Shown: in pieces, positions 26,972 through 36,570 of the stretch
Numbering within the stretch: position 1 is the first letter of the stretch
Layout: each line of letters starts with the position of its first letter
Source: Moritella dasanensis ArB 0140
GTDB lineage: Bacteria > Pseudomonadota > Gammaproteobacteria > Enterobacterales > Moritellaceae
NCBI RefSeq assembly: GCF_000276805.1
Contig: NZ_AKXQ01000008.1
Location: forward strand, 124,001 to 188,000
Reading direction: 5' to 3'
DNA: 64,000 nt
Notes under the pieces: generated by a model
What the model was told of the DNA's origin: nothing
Seen by the model: the letters and a program-made list of their open reading frames with translations, nothing else
The model's database searches: none
Position numbers and translations under genes: made by a program

Positions 26972-27008
26972 AAAATAAATCTCTCGTTTTAGTTAGAGGT
27001 TTATTTTG
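26972..27008 (-). terminator. Hairpin downstream of alpha-amylase gene
   Basis: AAAATAAATCTCT pairs with AGAGGTTTATTTT (one wobble), around an 11-nt loop. A second hairpin, AACCCAACGC/GCGTTGGTT at 27021-27060, lies between it and the amylase stop. Either may end the amylase transcript. Confidence 0.6.
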
Positions 27009-27075
27009 TTCCACGGTTGTAACCCAACGCACTAGGTTAGCTTTTATAAGCGCGTTGGTTATAAACTTGACGATG

Positions 27076-28500
27076 TTAAAGCACAAACATTCTCGCGGTC
27101 TTGCCTGGGATAGACAGTTTATGATAACGCGATGTAATGGTTTCGCTATGATCACTCAGCTTATCTTTATAGGCCACATTCCAATTAAACTCAGTCTTGT
27201 ATGTGTCTATGGTATAAGAACGCTCTTCAGCACATTTATTGATGCCAACGAGGCCATTTTTTTCACGTTGAAAAATCAGCATACACTTATCACTATATAA
27301 GGTTGTCATCTGTTTACCTTTCATTTCATTGTGAAAGCTAATCATCTTAACCATATAATCGCGATTCCAAACATTTTCCCATCGACCATTATCCTTATCT
27401 TCATTATCTGGCAGTGCATCGCTATAAATTAACGGTGTGCCTCCGTCTCGACCTAAAATATAGGCATAGGCTAAATTTTCATTAATTGGATCCATTATCT
27501 GATAACGAAACCCATCATTAGTCGGAATATCATGGGTAATAGTAAACGTGATAGCGCGGTTATTCGGTAATGCTTGACCATAGGCCTCTGGATCGTGAAG
27601 CAAAGACATGCTGCCATTATATGAGAAAGCCGATCTTATCGACGCAAATAGCGGAAAGTCATAAGCGCCATGATTGGTGTTATTCAAATAAGGTTCAAGA
27701 AATTTATGGTAGTTTGACTCGCCTTTACCACCAGTGGTAATTACCTCACCAAACACATGCATACCAGCAATGATCTCTGGGGTGAATACTTGGCTCACTT
27801 GATAATCACTCATGTGTTTTACGGCATCAATCCGAAAGCCTTTTACGCCCATATTTTTTAAAGCTTGCAGGTATGTGCGTTGTTGCTGAACCACATAGTC
27901 GCTAGGATCAAGGTCAGGTAAGCCTTTGTCGTTATCACCACCACACAGTCTCCAGTATTGTACGTCACCAGGGTCTTCATAATTAGTGATACAGCCCGGT
28001 GGATGAAAGTCGGCGCTAGAGAATAACCCCTTACTTAGGTCGCTAAACAGGGTTTGTTTTTTTATATATTCACTATTGGCACTGTATTGGGCTAACACTT
28101 CACTGCCTGGATAATTTAGGTCGTCTCTTTTCCAGCTTTCATTCGCCATGTGGTTTAATACGATGTCGGCGTATACATCCACACCTTCTTTTTTAAGCGC
28201 GAGAATCAACGCCTGTAAATCTTCTTTGTTGCCTATAGGCGAATCAATTAAACGAATATCTTGCGGTTGATAACGCGCCCACCATTCTTTACCAGACGAT
28301 TTTAACGGTGGTGATACTAATACTTTTTTATAACCAGCTTGCGCTATATTCTTCGCTTGTAAAGTGACGTCACTATACTTCCAGTTAAAAGCATGAAGAA
28401 TGGTATCTGCACTAGCATTGGTTATGGTGCCGGATATAAACATCGCGCCTAATAATAATTTCATTATTGGATTTGATGTAAATTTTAAATTTAATTTCAT
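27076..28500 (-). CDS. Exported alpha-amylase, GH13
   Basis: 474 residues with a signal peptide (cleavage near ITNASA-DT). GH13 conserved regions are present: I in YADIVLNHMA, II in GFRIDAVKHM with the nucleophile Asp225, III in VFGEVI with the acid/base Glu252, and IV in ITHDIP with Asp324. Region IV is THD rather than the usual NHD, as in some bacterial exo-acting or small amylases. It should cleave alpha-1,4-glucan in the periplasm or medium. Two Cys pairs may form disulfides. Single gene; no maltose genes nearby. Confidence 0.88.
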   Translation of the reverse strand: MKLNLKFTSNPIMKLLLGAMFISGTITNASADTILHAFNWKYSDVTLQAKNIAQAGYKKVLVSPPLKSSGKEWWARYQPQDIRLIDSPIGNKEDLQALILALKKEGVDVYADIVLNHMANESWKRDDLNYPGSEVLAQYSANSEYIKKQTLFSDLSKGLFSSADFHPPGCITNYEDPGDVQYWRLCGGDNDKGLPDLDPSDYVVQQQRTYLQALKNMGVKGFRIDAVKHMSDYQVSQVFTPEIIAGMHVFGEVITTGGKGESNYHKFLEPYLNNTNHGAYDFPLFASIRSAFSYNGSMSLLHDPEAYGQALPNNRAITFTITHDIPTNDGFRYQIMDPINENLAYAYILGRDGGTPLIYSDALPDNEDKDNGRWENVWNRDYMVKMISFHNEMKGKQMTTLYSDKCMLIFQREKNGLVGINKCAEERSYTIDTYKTEFNWNVAYKDKLSDHSETITSRYHKLSIPGKTARMFVL

Positions 28501-28770
28501 CGTTATGTACTCATTTAAAATATGATTTTTTTACTATAAATCTAAATTTAATTATCCATAATTATTTATTCCAAATGTTGAATCCATACCTCTTTCGGTA
28601 GTGCCTTATTTTTTAGTTATAGTTTATATATGTGTTAGATATAACTAATTGTACGAGTGCATTTATAGCTTAAAGATATTCTGGCGATGGCATTGACCGG
28701 ATACTCACCATAGGGCAAACTCACAACCAATATAATGTAACACCACACTGATTTTAATAAGGAAAAAAAC

Positions 28771-28965
28771 ATGAGCGGAACCAACAGAGCAGACATTCAA
28801 AAAGGTGCATCAGTATCAATAGTACTGAAACAAGACCAACGCAGTGGTAACTTGACGGACGGGATTGTGAAAGACATTTTAACGAAGTCAGCGAATCATC
28901 CGCACGGTATTAAAGTGCGTTTAGAAAGTGGTGATGTAGGCAGAGTTAAGGTTATTAAAGACTGA
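28771..28965 (+). CDS. YwbE family small protein
   Basis: 64 residues matching the YwbE family over its whole length: N-terminal RADIQKGASVSIVLKQDQRSG, then LTDGIVKDILTKS and HGIKVRLESGDVGRVK. The family has an all-beta, KOW/SH3-like look and no established function; the basic, barrel-like sequence suggests nucleic acid or ribosome binding. Good ribosome binding site (AAGGA). It marks the left border of the accessory region. Confidence 0.85.
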   Translation: MSGTNRADIQKGASVSIVLKQDQRSGNLTDGIVKDILTKSANHPHGIKVRLESGDVGRVKVIKD

Positions 28966-29020
28966 TTTAGAGTAATATTCATATTAAAATAGTTCCATTA
29001 CATTGTTAAGGTAATTAAGT

Positions 29021-29593
29021 ATGGAAACGGTAAAGTTACTGATGTTGGTTCTTGGAGGTGTTATTTCTCTTTCATTTACACTTCACAAACTTAAGTTAGG
29101 GGGCTTCTCTTTCAAAGTGCAAAAATATGATTATTTTGAAAGATTACAATTATTATGCGGAAGTGATGCCTCTATTAATCTAGTTAATTTACGCGTTGCG
29201 TTTAGGTGTGTAACAACTAGAGAGTTAACCCCAACAGAAATGGAGTGGTTTTTATATACTCCCGGAGCATATAAATTTATTGGGCGCTATGGTAGAAGCC
29301 AAAGGTTTACTTCAATAGATATTGTAAGTAATAGATTTATGTGGAATGAAAAATTATTAACAAAAAAGCTGCGACGGATCGAATTAATTAAAATACTTGC
29401 CATATATACAAGCTCAGGAACGTTTGGATCGCTTTGCATACTAAAAGGAGGTGATATTTCATCTTTTCTAGGGTTTGATTTTACCTATGCTTCTTATGCT
29501 ATAGGTGGAATATTATCTATTATGGCATTAGTTTTTTTGTATTTGTCCTTAATCTATCAAGACTCTGAATATTTAATAAAAGATAAATTATAA
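29021..29593 (+). CDS. Hypothetical two-helix membrane protein
   Basis: 190 residues with one membrane helix at 4-22 and a second at ~155-178; between them is a ~130-residue hydrophilic, basic domain (RELTPTEMEWFLYTPGAYKFIGRYGRSQRF). I recognise no family. It lies next to and converges on the Dcm-like methyltransferase gene, sharing a terminator with it, and shares its A+T-rich composition, so it may have arrived with the restriction-modification genes. No enzymatic motif seen. Confidence 0.65.
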   Translation: METVKLLMLVLGGVISLSFTLHKLKLGGFSFKVQKYDYFERLQLLCGSDASINLVNLRVAFRCVTTRELTPTEMEWFLYTPGAYKFIGRYGRSQRFTSIDIVSNRFMWNEKLLTKKLRRIELIKILAIYTSSGTFGSLCILKGGDISSFLGFDFTYASYAIGGILSIMALVFLYLSLIYQDSEYLIKDKL

Positions 29594-29596
29594 TTA

Positions 29597-29638
29597 AAGA
29601 CTCAGAACTTGATTATGCTAAAAAGGTTCTGAGCCTTT
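29597..29638. terminator. Bidirectional hairpin terminator
   Basis: CTCAGAAC (29601-29608) pairs with GTTCTGAG (29626-29633), extended by AAAG/CTTT across one mismatch, between the converging hypothetical membrane gene and the methyltransferase gene. Confidence 0.7.
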
Positions 29639-29643
29639 AACGG

Positions 29644-31011
29644 TTACTTCCTGTTTTTAGATTTTTTTATAGCTTCAATAATCGAAGGTTTCATTAAGTT
29701 AGCAACAGCTTCAAATACAGGAGCTACAACAGAGTTTCCAAATTGACGATAAGCTTGAGTATCAGAAACAGGTATTCTGAATTTTGATTCGTTTGGCTTG
29801 TCAAATCCCATTAATCTAGAGCATTCTCTTGGTGTTAATCTTCTAGGTCTGTTAATTTGGTTAGCTTCATTTTGGAAGTCAGTTTCAGCTAAACTCATGT
29901 CCCAACCTTTATGATCAATTAGAATTTCTGATCCATCTTTATGATAACGAGCTGAAAGAGTGCGCGCTACAGCATTTTCATTTTTAGGATCGACTAAACC
30001 GAAACCAAAACCATTACCTTTAGCTTTATGCTTTTTAGCGTAATTATATAGGTACTCCCATAATTTGGGAGTAAGCGTATACTTAGCATCTACAGATTTA
30101 TCAAGTAAGTCGTTAAAAGTAGGTTTACTCTCAGGAAATACAATATCTTTTAAAGTAAACCCTTTGGCCACATCTAAATCTTTTCTGAACCCAACAAGTA
30201 CAATTCGCTCTCTGTGTTGAGGAGTAAAATGTTTACCATCAATGATTTTAGGATCTCTTGGACCACTTGCATCTACATCAGCAACATCATAGCCAAGTTC
30301 AATTAGTGTCTCTTGAATGATTTTAAAGGTCTTGCCTTTATCATGACTTTTCAGATTTTTTACGTTTTCAAGGATGAAAGATTTTGGACGTTTCGCTGCG
30401 ATTATTCTGGCAACATCAAAGAATAGAGTTCCCTGTGTTTCGCACTCAAATCCATGTGAACGACCGAGAGAATTCTTCTTAGACACACCCGCAAGTGAAA
30501 ATGGCTGGCATGGAAATCCGGCTAGTAAAACATCATGATCAGGTATCTGTTGATCGATATGCTTATAAGCCTCTTTCTCTGAAATACTCTCATCTTCCGA
30601 TAACGTTACTGAACGGATATCTTGATTGAATACATGTTTACCAGGTTCTGAGTACCAATTTGCTTTATAGGTTTTTACAGAAAATTTATTCCATTCACTT
30701 GTAAATACGCAACGACCGCCAATTGATTCGAACGCATTTCTTATTCCACCAATACCAGCGAATAAATCGATGAAATCAAATTCTGGTTGTTCGTAATGAG
30801 CAGGACGTTTTGGTAATAGCGTTTTTAAATGTTCAAATTCATCATGAGTAAGCTTTTCCTGAGCTTTTCCATTTCTCCAACGGTTAATCGCTTCACGATT
30901 CCATTTTTCAGGGGAGATGGTATTTAGGTGTAATGCAATTTGTTTTTGGTCATAAATTTCTAGTACTTGTTCTAGTAATATCAGACCTTGGCTATCAGGA
31001 AGTTCGTTCAT
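29644..31011 (-). CDS. dcm: DNA (cytosine-5) methyltransferase, Dcm-like (CCWGG type)
   Basis: 455 residues. All C5-methyltransferase blocks are present: motif [17 protein letters not shown], catalytic Cys168 in [11 protein letters not shown], Glu215 in ILENVKNL, and the C-terminal [14 protein letters not shown] and YRQFGNSVV. Similarity to E. coli Dcm covers the whole length, including the ~75-residue N-terminal extension and the [10 protein letters not shown]...GNGFGFGLV target region, so CCWGG is the expected site. It stands divergent to an MvaI/BcnI-family endonuclease gene 183 nt away and should protect against it. No vsr mismatch-repair gene is adjacent, unlike E. coli. Confidence 0.92.
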   Translation of the reverse strand: MNELPDSQGLILLEQVLEIYDQKQIALHLNTISPEKWNREAINRWRNGKAQEKLTHDEFEHLKTLLPKRPAHYEQPEFDFIDLFAGIGGIRNAFESIGGRCVFTSEWNKFSVKTYKANWYSEPGKHVFNQDIRSVTLSEDESISEKEAYKHIDQQIPDHDVLLAGFPCQPFSLAGVSKKNSLGRSHGFECETQGTLFFDVARIIAAKRPKSFILENVKNLKSHDKGKTFKIIQETLIELGYDVADVDASGPRDPKIIDGKHFTPQHRERIVLVGFRKDLDVAKGFTLKDIVFPESKPTFNDLLDKSVDAKYTLTPKLWEYLYNYAKKHKAKGNGFGFGLVDPKNENAVARTLSARYHKDGSEILIDHKGWDMSLAETDFQNEANQINRPRRLTPRECSRLMGFDKPNESKFRIPVSDTQAYRQFGNSVVAPVFEAVANLMKPSIIEAIKKSKNRK

Positions 31012-31194
31012 AATTCAACTCTGGGTATAATGTGTGACGGTTCATCACTAATCTGACCCAGAGAGTACCTGTATACCTAAACAGTATCAAGTAATCCGTT
31101 AAAAAAATATTGTTTAGTATAGTCAAGAAGTTCATATTTAGGTTAATCTATTGAAAAGTAATCCTTTATAGATAAATAAATAAGAGAGACTCAA

Positions 31195-32610
31195 TTGAAG
31201 CCTGCAGTGTATGATTCAATTCAAGCAGAAAACCTAACTATTGATGAACTTAAAGAAAATTTTCGTAGCCATGGTATTAGAAGACTCTTATTTAAACGAT
31301 TATCACCAAATGATAATAGTAAAAATCAACCTTACATGGCAGGTCATTTAACAGATTTAAGCTTCCTACCAACACCGGAAATAATACCTTCAGTATCTAG
31401 TTCAAACAAAAAAAACAACAAACGTTCAGCGAAGTTTTGTGCACCTTTATCTTGGACTTGGTTATCGCCAGATAATCTCCTATTTGAAGCTCCAAATGCA
31501 CAAGTTATTTATTATCCTCAATATCCAGAAGTTAGGTTGTCTGGTTTTTTGTTGGGAGCAAAGATTGATATTAGCCGATTGATGTCACCATTAAAAGATG
31601 GGCGGAGTAAGGGAAGAGTATTATTTCTTGGTGTTAGAGAACATGATGTTATTGCATATCTAGCTAGCCCTGAAAGTATAATATCAGACAAAATTAATAG
31701 CACGGTTCCTGATTTTACAGAGGGCGTATTTGAGGAATTAGATTTTTCAAATAAAGGTGAAGAAGACCAAATAAACGAAATTAGTATTACATATTTACTG
31801 CAAAGTAATAAAAATAAATTACTTAGCGAATTAACGAGAATACACCTTAAAGGCTGGATTCCAAGTAAGAGATATACAGCTGATGGGACTATCATTCCAT
31901 ATACCGCCCCAAATGGTGGAGGGTACACGCTAGAAACTGAATTGGGTATTATCCCTAATGGTTCAAGTGATCCAGATTATAAAGGTTGGGAAGTTAAGCA
32001 ATATGGCGTCACTAATTTTCAATCTAAAGCTGCGAAAGCACTAACATTGATGACTCCTGAGCCTGATGGTGGCTATTATGTCGCATCTGGTGTTAATGAA
32101 TTTATGCAAAAATTCGGATATTTAGATTCTAAAAAAGAACATAGAATTAACTTTAATGGTCGACATGATGCTTTAACTCTGAATAAGAAAACACAACTTA
32201 GATTAGTTGTGGAAGGGTTTAATATTGAAAAACGCATGATGACGGACCCATTTGGTTATATAGGTCTAATTGATGGTAATGAAAACATAGCAGCTAGCTG
32301 GAGTTTTAGTAAATTACTAGAACATTGGAAGAATAAGCATAGTCGAGCCGTTTATGTGCAATCAATCAACCAAGTAGTTGAAGATACGAAGCAGTATTAT
32401 TATGGGAAAACGGTTAGCCTTTACGAAGGCTGTAATATAAACACCTTATTAAACTCTATCGCACTAGGTGTAATTTATTACGACCCGGGTATTAAACTCG
32501 AAAATATAAATACAGATAAGCCAAAATCTAAAAGAAGAAGTCAATTCAGGGTTAAATCTACAGAGCTTCATAAGTTATACGATAAACAAGAAATTATAGA
32601 TTTAGCCTGA
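31195..32610 (+). CDS. MvaI/BcnI-family type II restriction endonuclease
   Basis: 471 residues from a TTG start preceded by AGAGAG. The hallmark of the family is in the second half: NGGGYTLETELGI at ~240-252 with Glu247, then SDPDYKGWEVK with Asp261, Glu266 and Lys268, the monomeric MvaI/BcnI nuclease core that cuts CC^WGG or CC^SGG one strand at a time. MvaI itself is ~246 residues; here ~200 extra N-terminal residues precede the core and may aid site recognition or regulation. Divergent from the Dcm-like methyltransferase, so CCWGG is the inferred target. The weak TTG start may keep nuclease levels low. No controller protein is seen. Confidence 0.85.
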   Translation: MKPAVYDSIQAENLTIDELKENFRSHGIRRLLFKRLSPNDNSKNQPYMAGHLTDLSFLPTPEIIPSVSSSNKKNNKRSAKFCAPLSWTWLSPDNLLFEAPNAQVIYYPQYPEVRLSGFLLGAKIDISRLMSPLKDGRSKGRVLFLGVREHDVIAYLASPESIISDKINSTVPDFTEGVFEELDFSNKGEEDQINEISITYLLQSNKNKLLSELTRIHLKGWIPSKRYTADGTIIPYTAPNGGGYTLETELGIIPNGSSDPDYKGWEVKQYGVTNFQSKAAKALTLMTPEPDGGYYVASGVNEFMQKFGYLDSKKEHRINFNGRHDALTLNKKTQLRLVVEGFNIEKRMMTDPFGYIGLIDGNENIAASWSFSKLLEHWKNKHSRAVYVQSINQVVEDTKQYYYGKTVSLYEGCNINTLLNSIALGVIYYDPGIKLENINTDKPKSKRRSQFRVKSTELHKLYDKQEIIDLA

Positions 32611-32739
32611 TTCTGTAAAAAGTTTTTTGGGGGCAGTCGTGGTTAGCCACTCGTATCTACTACCTATATATATTTAGAATACCTATTATGCTAATCTACC
32701 TCTGTCTCCACGCATCCAAATCTGAGGTTAAGATTAGCT

Positions 32740-34452
32740 ATGCACGCCAACTTTTATGACGTTAATGCTCAACAACTTGCAGATCAATACTTATCCAAAT
32801 CCTTCGAAGAAGTGCATGCCGCATGGGCTGAGTTATTACCTCCTATTTTAAATAAACCTAACGCCCGAATTCTTGATTTAGGTGCTGGGGCAGGGCGTGA
32901 CAGTAAATACCTCGCAGAACAAGGCCAAGCCAACGACATTAGTATTGTTGCAGTTGAACCTGCCAAGCTATTAGCCGAAATCGGCCAGCAACACACCCAA
33001 GGCTTGAATGTAAAATGGGTGGAAGATTCATTACCTGCGCTAGATGTTGTTAGTCGCCAAGAAGTAACCTTCGATCTCATTTTACTCAGTGCAGTGTGGA
33101 TGCATATTCCTAAAAGCGACCGTCCTCGCGCAATCCGTAAGTTAGCCAACCTCCTTAAACCCGGTGCCAAATTAGTTATATCCCTGCGTCATGGCCCAAG
33201 TGGTGATGAACGTAAAATGCATGACGTCAGTACTGAAGAATTAGAGTTATTAGCTAAGACTGTCGGTTTATCTGTCGTAGATATAACCAAACGTGATAGC
33301 GATAAACTTGGACGTGATACAGTTCATTGGCAAACAGTGGTATTACAACTGCCTGATGATGGTTCAGGTGCATTCCCGCTTATCCGTCACATAGCCTTGA
33401 ATGATGGTAAATCAGCAACGCACAAATTGGCATTAATGCGTGTACTGTTGCGTATTGCAGATGGTCACACTGGCGCGGTTATTCGCCGTGAGCATTCTCG
33501 AGTCATATTAGCTGTAGGGTTAGTGGCGTTATATTGGTGCCATCAATACAAGATCCTTATCGACGATCATGGTTTATACCAAACCCCAAGTAAAAGCCCG
33601 AATATGGGTTTCATGAAAGAGAATGGTTGGCATGAGCTAACGCATCGCTCTGCAACTGATTATCGTATTGGGCACCTCTTTGTTGGGAAGGATGCTATAG
33701 CATTACACCGGACGTTAACGGCTGCAGTGAGCAATATCAAAAATATGCCCTGCAAATATATAACCTTGCCTAACAGTGATGTCAGTGTATTTGAAGTTGA
33801 AAGCAAAAAAGTACGTGCCAAAGACAGCTTGTTTTTAGATATGGAATCCTTGTCACAATGGGGGGAATTCTCGCTGCCAGAAACAGTATGGAATGCCTTT
33901 GCACGTTATGCGTGCTGGGTTGAACCTGTCCTTGTCAGTGAATGGATGAAAACCATGCAAGGTTACCAGGGTAATAAGAGTCCTAAGCAGCAACTTGCAA
34001 TAGCCAGCTCATTAGATTGGTTAGAGGCTAAACGCTCGACAGAAGAGAGTCGAAAGCGTTTTGACGTATTACGACAAACACAAAGCCAGCAATGTGTTTG
34101 GTCTGGTAAAGTTTTAAAACAAGAATTTGCCATTGATCACTGCATGCCGTTTGCACGCTGGCCGAATAACGATCTGTGGAATCTGCTACCAAGTGACAGC
34201 AAAGTTAACGGTCAGAAAAGTGATAGTTTACCAACAGCAAGAAAGCTCAAGGATGCTAGATCTCGGATCACAGACTGGTGGCAAAAAGCTTGGAACGATG
34301 ACCAAACGGACTCAATACGTTTCTTTGCTGAAGCTAATATAGCCTTACCAGGGCTAACGACGAATAACACCTCAATCGACGACCTGTTCGAAGCGTTGGA
34401 GTTACAACGCGGGCGACTGAAAGAAATGCAGCAGTTAAGAGAGTGGGGTTAA
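32740..34452 (+). CDS. SAM methyltransferase-HNH endonuclease fusion protein
   Basis: 570 residues. Residues ~40-205 form a class I SAM-dependent methyltransferase: RILDLGAGAGRDSKYLAEQG (motif I at 43-62), acidic VAVEP, FDLILLSAVWMHIP (motif IV/post-IV). Residues ~210-440 are an unassigned, mostly helical domain starting PLIRHIALNDGKSATHKLALMR. The C-terminus ~450-500 is an HNH nuclease: CVWSG, DHCMPF with Asp466/His467, LWNLLP with Asn481 and KVNGQKSD with Asn490. The methyltransferase is of the small-molecule/Methyltransf_11 type rather than a DNA methylase with NPPY. Next to a restriction system, so a defence or DNA-damage role is plausible but unproven. Confidence 0.8.
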   Translation: MHANFYDVNAQQLADQYLSKSFEEVHAAWAELLPPILNKPNARILDLGAGAGRDSKYLAEQGQANDISIVAVEPAKLLAEIGQQHTQGLNVKWVEDSLPALDVVSRQEVTFDLILLSAVWMHIPKSDRPRAIRKLANLLKPGAKLVISLRHGPSGDERKMHDVSTEELELLAKTVGLSVVDITKRDSDKLGRDTVHWQTVVLQLPDDGSGAFPLIRHIALNDGKSATHKLALMRVLLRIADGHTGAVIRREHSRVILAVGLVALYWCHQYKILIDDHGLYQTPSKSPNMGFMKENGWHELTHRSATDYRIGHLFVGKDAIALHRTLTAAVSNIKNMPCKYITLPNSDVSVFEVESKKVRAKDSLFLDMESLSQWGEFSLPETVWNAFARYACWVEPVLVSEWMKTMQGYQGNKSPKQQLAIASSLDWLEAKRSTEESRKRFDVLRQTQSQQCVWSGKVLKQEFAIDHCMPFARWPNNDLWNLLPSDSKVNGQKSDSLPTARKLKDARSRITDWWQKAWNDDQTDSIRFFAEANIALPGLTTNNTSIDDLFEALELQRGRLKEMQQLREWG

Positions 34453-34586
34453 CTGCAATAATCTAGGCTAAAGTGTGCTATAAGTCTTAGTAGGTATAAA
34501 AATACTTATGAAAATAAACTCTAAGTATAAATATTGGTTTTTAATATGATATTATTCAATTACTTAATATTTATACTGGAACGGAA

Positions 34587-35282
34587 ATGGAAGCTTCACA
34601 ACTTGTCAGTGATGATGAATATAGTTCAGAAACACAAACGACAACCTCTGCAAGTAAAGACCAAGTAGAACCCGAAGTCATATCACAGCTACAAAGTCCG
34701 ATCACACCTGAATTTATCCCTAGAGAGATTGATTTTCTTAACCGACATCGTCAAAAGATTCGGTTATTCGATCCTAAAGGAGTGTATGAGTTTAGGCATA
34801 TACAACAAACATGGCTTCACTCCTTACTGCAGGTAGTGACTATGTTAATTTCTTTGGCTTGTATGGTGGGTATATATTATTGGGGTTATCAGAGTAGTAA
34901 AGAAATTATAGTTGGAGTAGGTGAAGTATCTGATCTCACTTGGGTTAATGTATTCGAAGTTGTCATGAGCGTAGGTATTATTTTTGTAGCGATAAGAAAA
35001 CTGGGTAAACAAGCTAAGCAACATCCGCAAAAGCGCTATCGTATAGCAATGATAGCTAATGCTTTTAATCGGATGTTATTTAACAACCTACGTCTAATGT
35101 TAATCGTTTTTGTACCACTAATCATAGTCGCGATGATCGTGGATCCTACACTGCAATCGATTAATTTTGAAAGGTTCGAAGAAGGTGCGACAGCAGATTT
35201 ATTGGGTGCTGTATATACATTATTTATTGTTTTTATTTGTTTCAGGGCGTTTCGATTTTGTGGTAAGGAGCTGGCAGCATGA
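34587..35282 (+). CDS. Hypothetical four-helix membrane protein
   Basis: 231 residues: an acidic, Ser/Thr-rich cytoplasmic N-terminus (1-70) with an FIPREIDFLNRHRQKIRLFDPKG segment, then four predicted helices at ~78-100, ~121-141, ~165-188 and ~203-222. No known family recognised. It overlaps the next gene by 4 nt (ATGA at 35279-35282), and that gene overlaps the third by 1 nt, so the three make a tightly coupled operon. The arrangement of membrane, secreted and cytosolic products suggests an envelope-spanning complex of unknown purpose. Confidence 0.6.
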   Translation: MEASQLVSDDEYSSETQTTTSASKDQVEPEVISQLQSPITPEFIPREIDFLNRHRQKIRLFDPKGVYEFRHIQQTWLHSLLQVVTMLISLACMVGIYYWGYQSSKEIIVGVGEVSDLTWVNVFEVVMSVGIIFVAIRKLGKQAKQHPQKRYRIAMIANAFNRMLFNNLRLMLIVFVPLIIVAMIVDPTLQSINFERFEEGATADLLGAVYTLFIVFICFRAFRFCGKELAA

Positions 35283-35782
35283 AGAAATTAATATTTTTAT
35301 TAACCCTCGTTATTTCATGTAATAGTCTCGCCGATATTAGGGTCCCAGACCGTTGTGACGAGAGCGTTACCCTAATTAATAAAACGAACCTTATATTTTT
35401 TAATTCAACAGAAGTGATTAAAGCAGGCGAGTGTGTCGGCGTCGAATTGGTCAAAAGAGGCGTTGATCAAGAGCTATCTAAAGCTTGTGGTGAAGTGGTC
35501 GAAAATAAAACTAACGTATTAGGCGCATTAAGCTTAAGTAAAAAAGAAGCGCTACAAATAGGCCAGTGTATGGGCGTGATTAATTATGTATATGTCCGCT
35601 ACAATAATGAGAAGTATCGTCCCTCACGTTATGACAGTTATTATTCAAAGTATAAGAATTATGTTTACCAGTGTGCAACAGATATGACCGCGGTGAAAAG
35701 ATTAATATCTACGGGAGACTCTTTAAGCTCGCGTAGCAAGATCCGTGATGTTTTGTGTGAAGCTCAGGTGGATACGTATTGA
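35279..35782 (+). CDS. Hypothetical secreted Cys-rich protein
   Basis: 167 residues with a clear signal peptide (MKKLIFLLTLVISCNSLA-DI). The mature part has six Cys at residues 26, 52, 70, 97, 132 and 160, enough for three disulfides, and a Tyr/Arg-rich stretch (YVRYNNEKYRPSRYDSYYSKY). The first half (VTLINKTNLIFFNSTEV.KAGECVGVEL) reads like a beta domain. No family recognised. Middle gene of the three-gene operon; overlaps both neighbours. Confidence 0.6.
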   Translation: MKKLIFLLTLVISCNSLADIRVPDRCDESVTLINKTNLIFFNSTEVIKAGECVGVELVKRGVDQELSKACGEVVENKTNVLGALSLSKKEALQIGQCMGVINYVYVRYNNEKYRPSRYDSYYSKYKNYVYQCATDMTAVKRLISTGDSLSSRSKIRDVLCEAQVDTY

Positions 35783-36528
35783 TGGCCCCACAAACTGAAA
35801 CTGGATCAATAAATGACTATGCGAGAATTTTTCTAAAACTAAAACTAAAAGATAAGACGTTACCGATAAAATTACACAACGCATTAAATTCAATTTTTAC
35901 AAAAAATCGGGATAATAGTAATGCTGAGATAAAGGCATTTAGGCAACGAGTTGTTATTGAAATAAAAACCGATCATAACAATCATTATTCGATTTTAGTC
36001 GGAAAAAGTAATGCGATTTATAATGCCTTATGTCTGATTGCTGTAGTTGGTGTTGGGCCAACTAAAAAAATATTTCAGTACCAAGATAAAATAGCTAAAA
36101 AAGTCAATATTTCTAGTTTGCTACAGCAAACCCAAGAGCAAGCATTGATCTTCTTTTGTCTTGGCATAGATATAAACAATATGACTGAAATTGCTAATAG
36201 CTTAGAGTCGAACAGTTTCGATTTGTTCACCGAACGACTGCCATCGCCTTTTGGCAGTTGCAAGAATGATAAATATAACCTCGCGCCTATGCTTGCCTAT
36301 TTTGAAGAGCCTATTCCTTGGCAGGATTATGCTCGGCGTTATCAGCTCGCTGAATCAAGCTATGCTGAGAAAGACGTACAGGGTGCGATATTACAACTTG
36401 AAGCATTAGAACAAGAAGCATTACTACCTTTGCCGAGAGTAACTTCGTTGAAAGAAACCATCATTGCAAAACAAGCTGATGCCGAGGAAGCCGCGAGTTA
36501 TTTACAGTCATTATTAAATTATAAATAA
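35782..36528 (+). CDS. Hypothetical cytosolic protein, third gene of operon
   Basis: 248 residues from the ATG at 35782, which overlaps the preceding TGA by 1 nt; a TTG at 35779 is directly in front and less likely. The protein has no signal or membrane segment. It is mostly helical, and its C-terminus (YARRYQLAESSYAEKDVQGAILQLEALEQEA) has a TPR-like look. No catalytic motif or family recognised. Coupled translation with the secreted and membrane proteins suggests a cytosolic partner of the same complex. Confidence 0.55.
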   Translation: MAPQTETGSINDYARIFLKLKLKDKTLPIKLHNALNSIFTKNRDNSNAEIKAFRQRVVIEIKTDHNNHYSILVGKSNAIYNALCLIAVVGVGPTKKIFQYQDKIAKKVNISSLLQQTQEQALIFFCLGIDINNMTEIANSLESNSFDLFTERLPSPFGSCKNDKYNLAPMLAYFEEPIPWQDYARRYQLAESSYAEKDVQGAILQLEALEQEALLPLPRVTSLKETIIAKQADAEEAASYLQSLLNYK

Positions 36529-36570
36529 AATAATTAAATAACCCTTTTTTGTGCCCGGAACAAATTCATT

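Noticed and set aside
27055-27300. Plus-strand 81-codon open frame at the amylase 3' end
   Set aside because: Antisense to the amylase gene, no ribosome binding site, no similarity.
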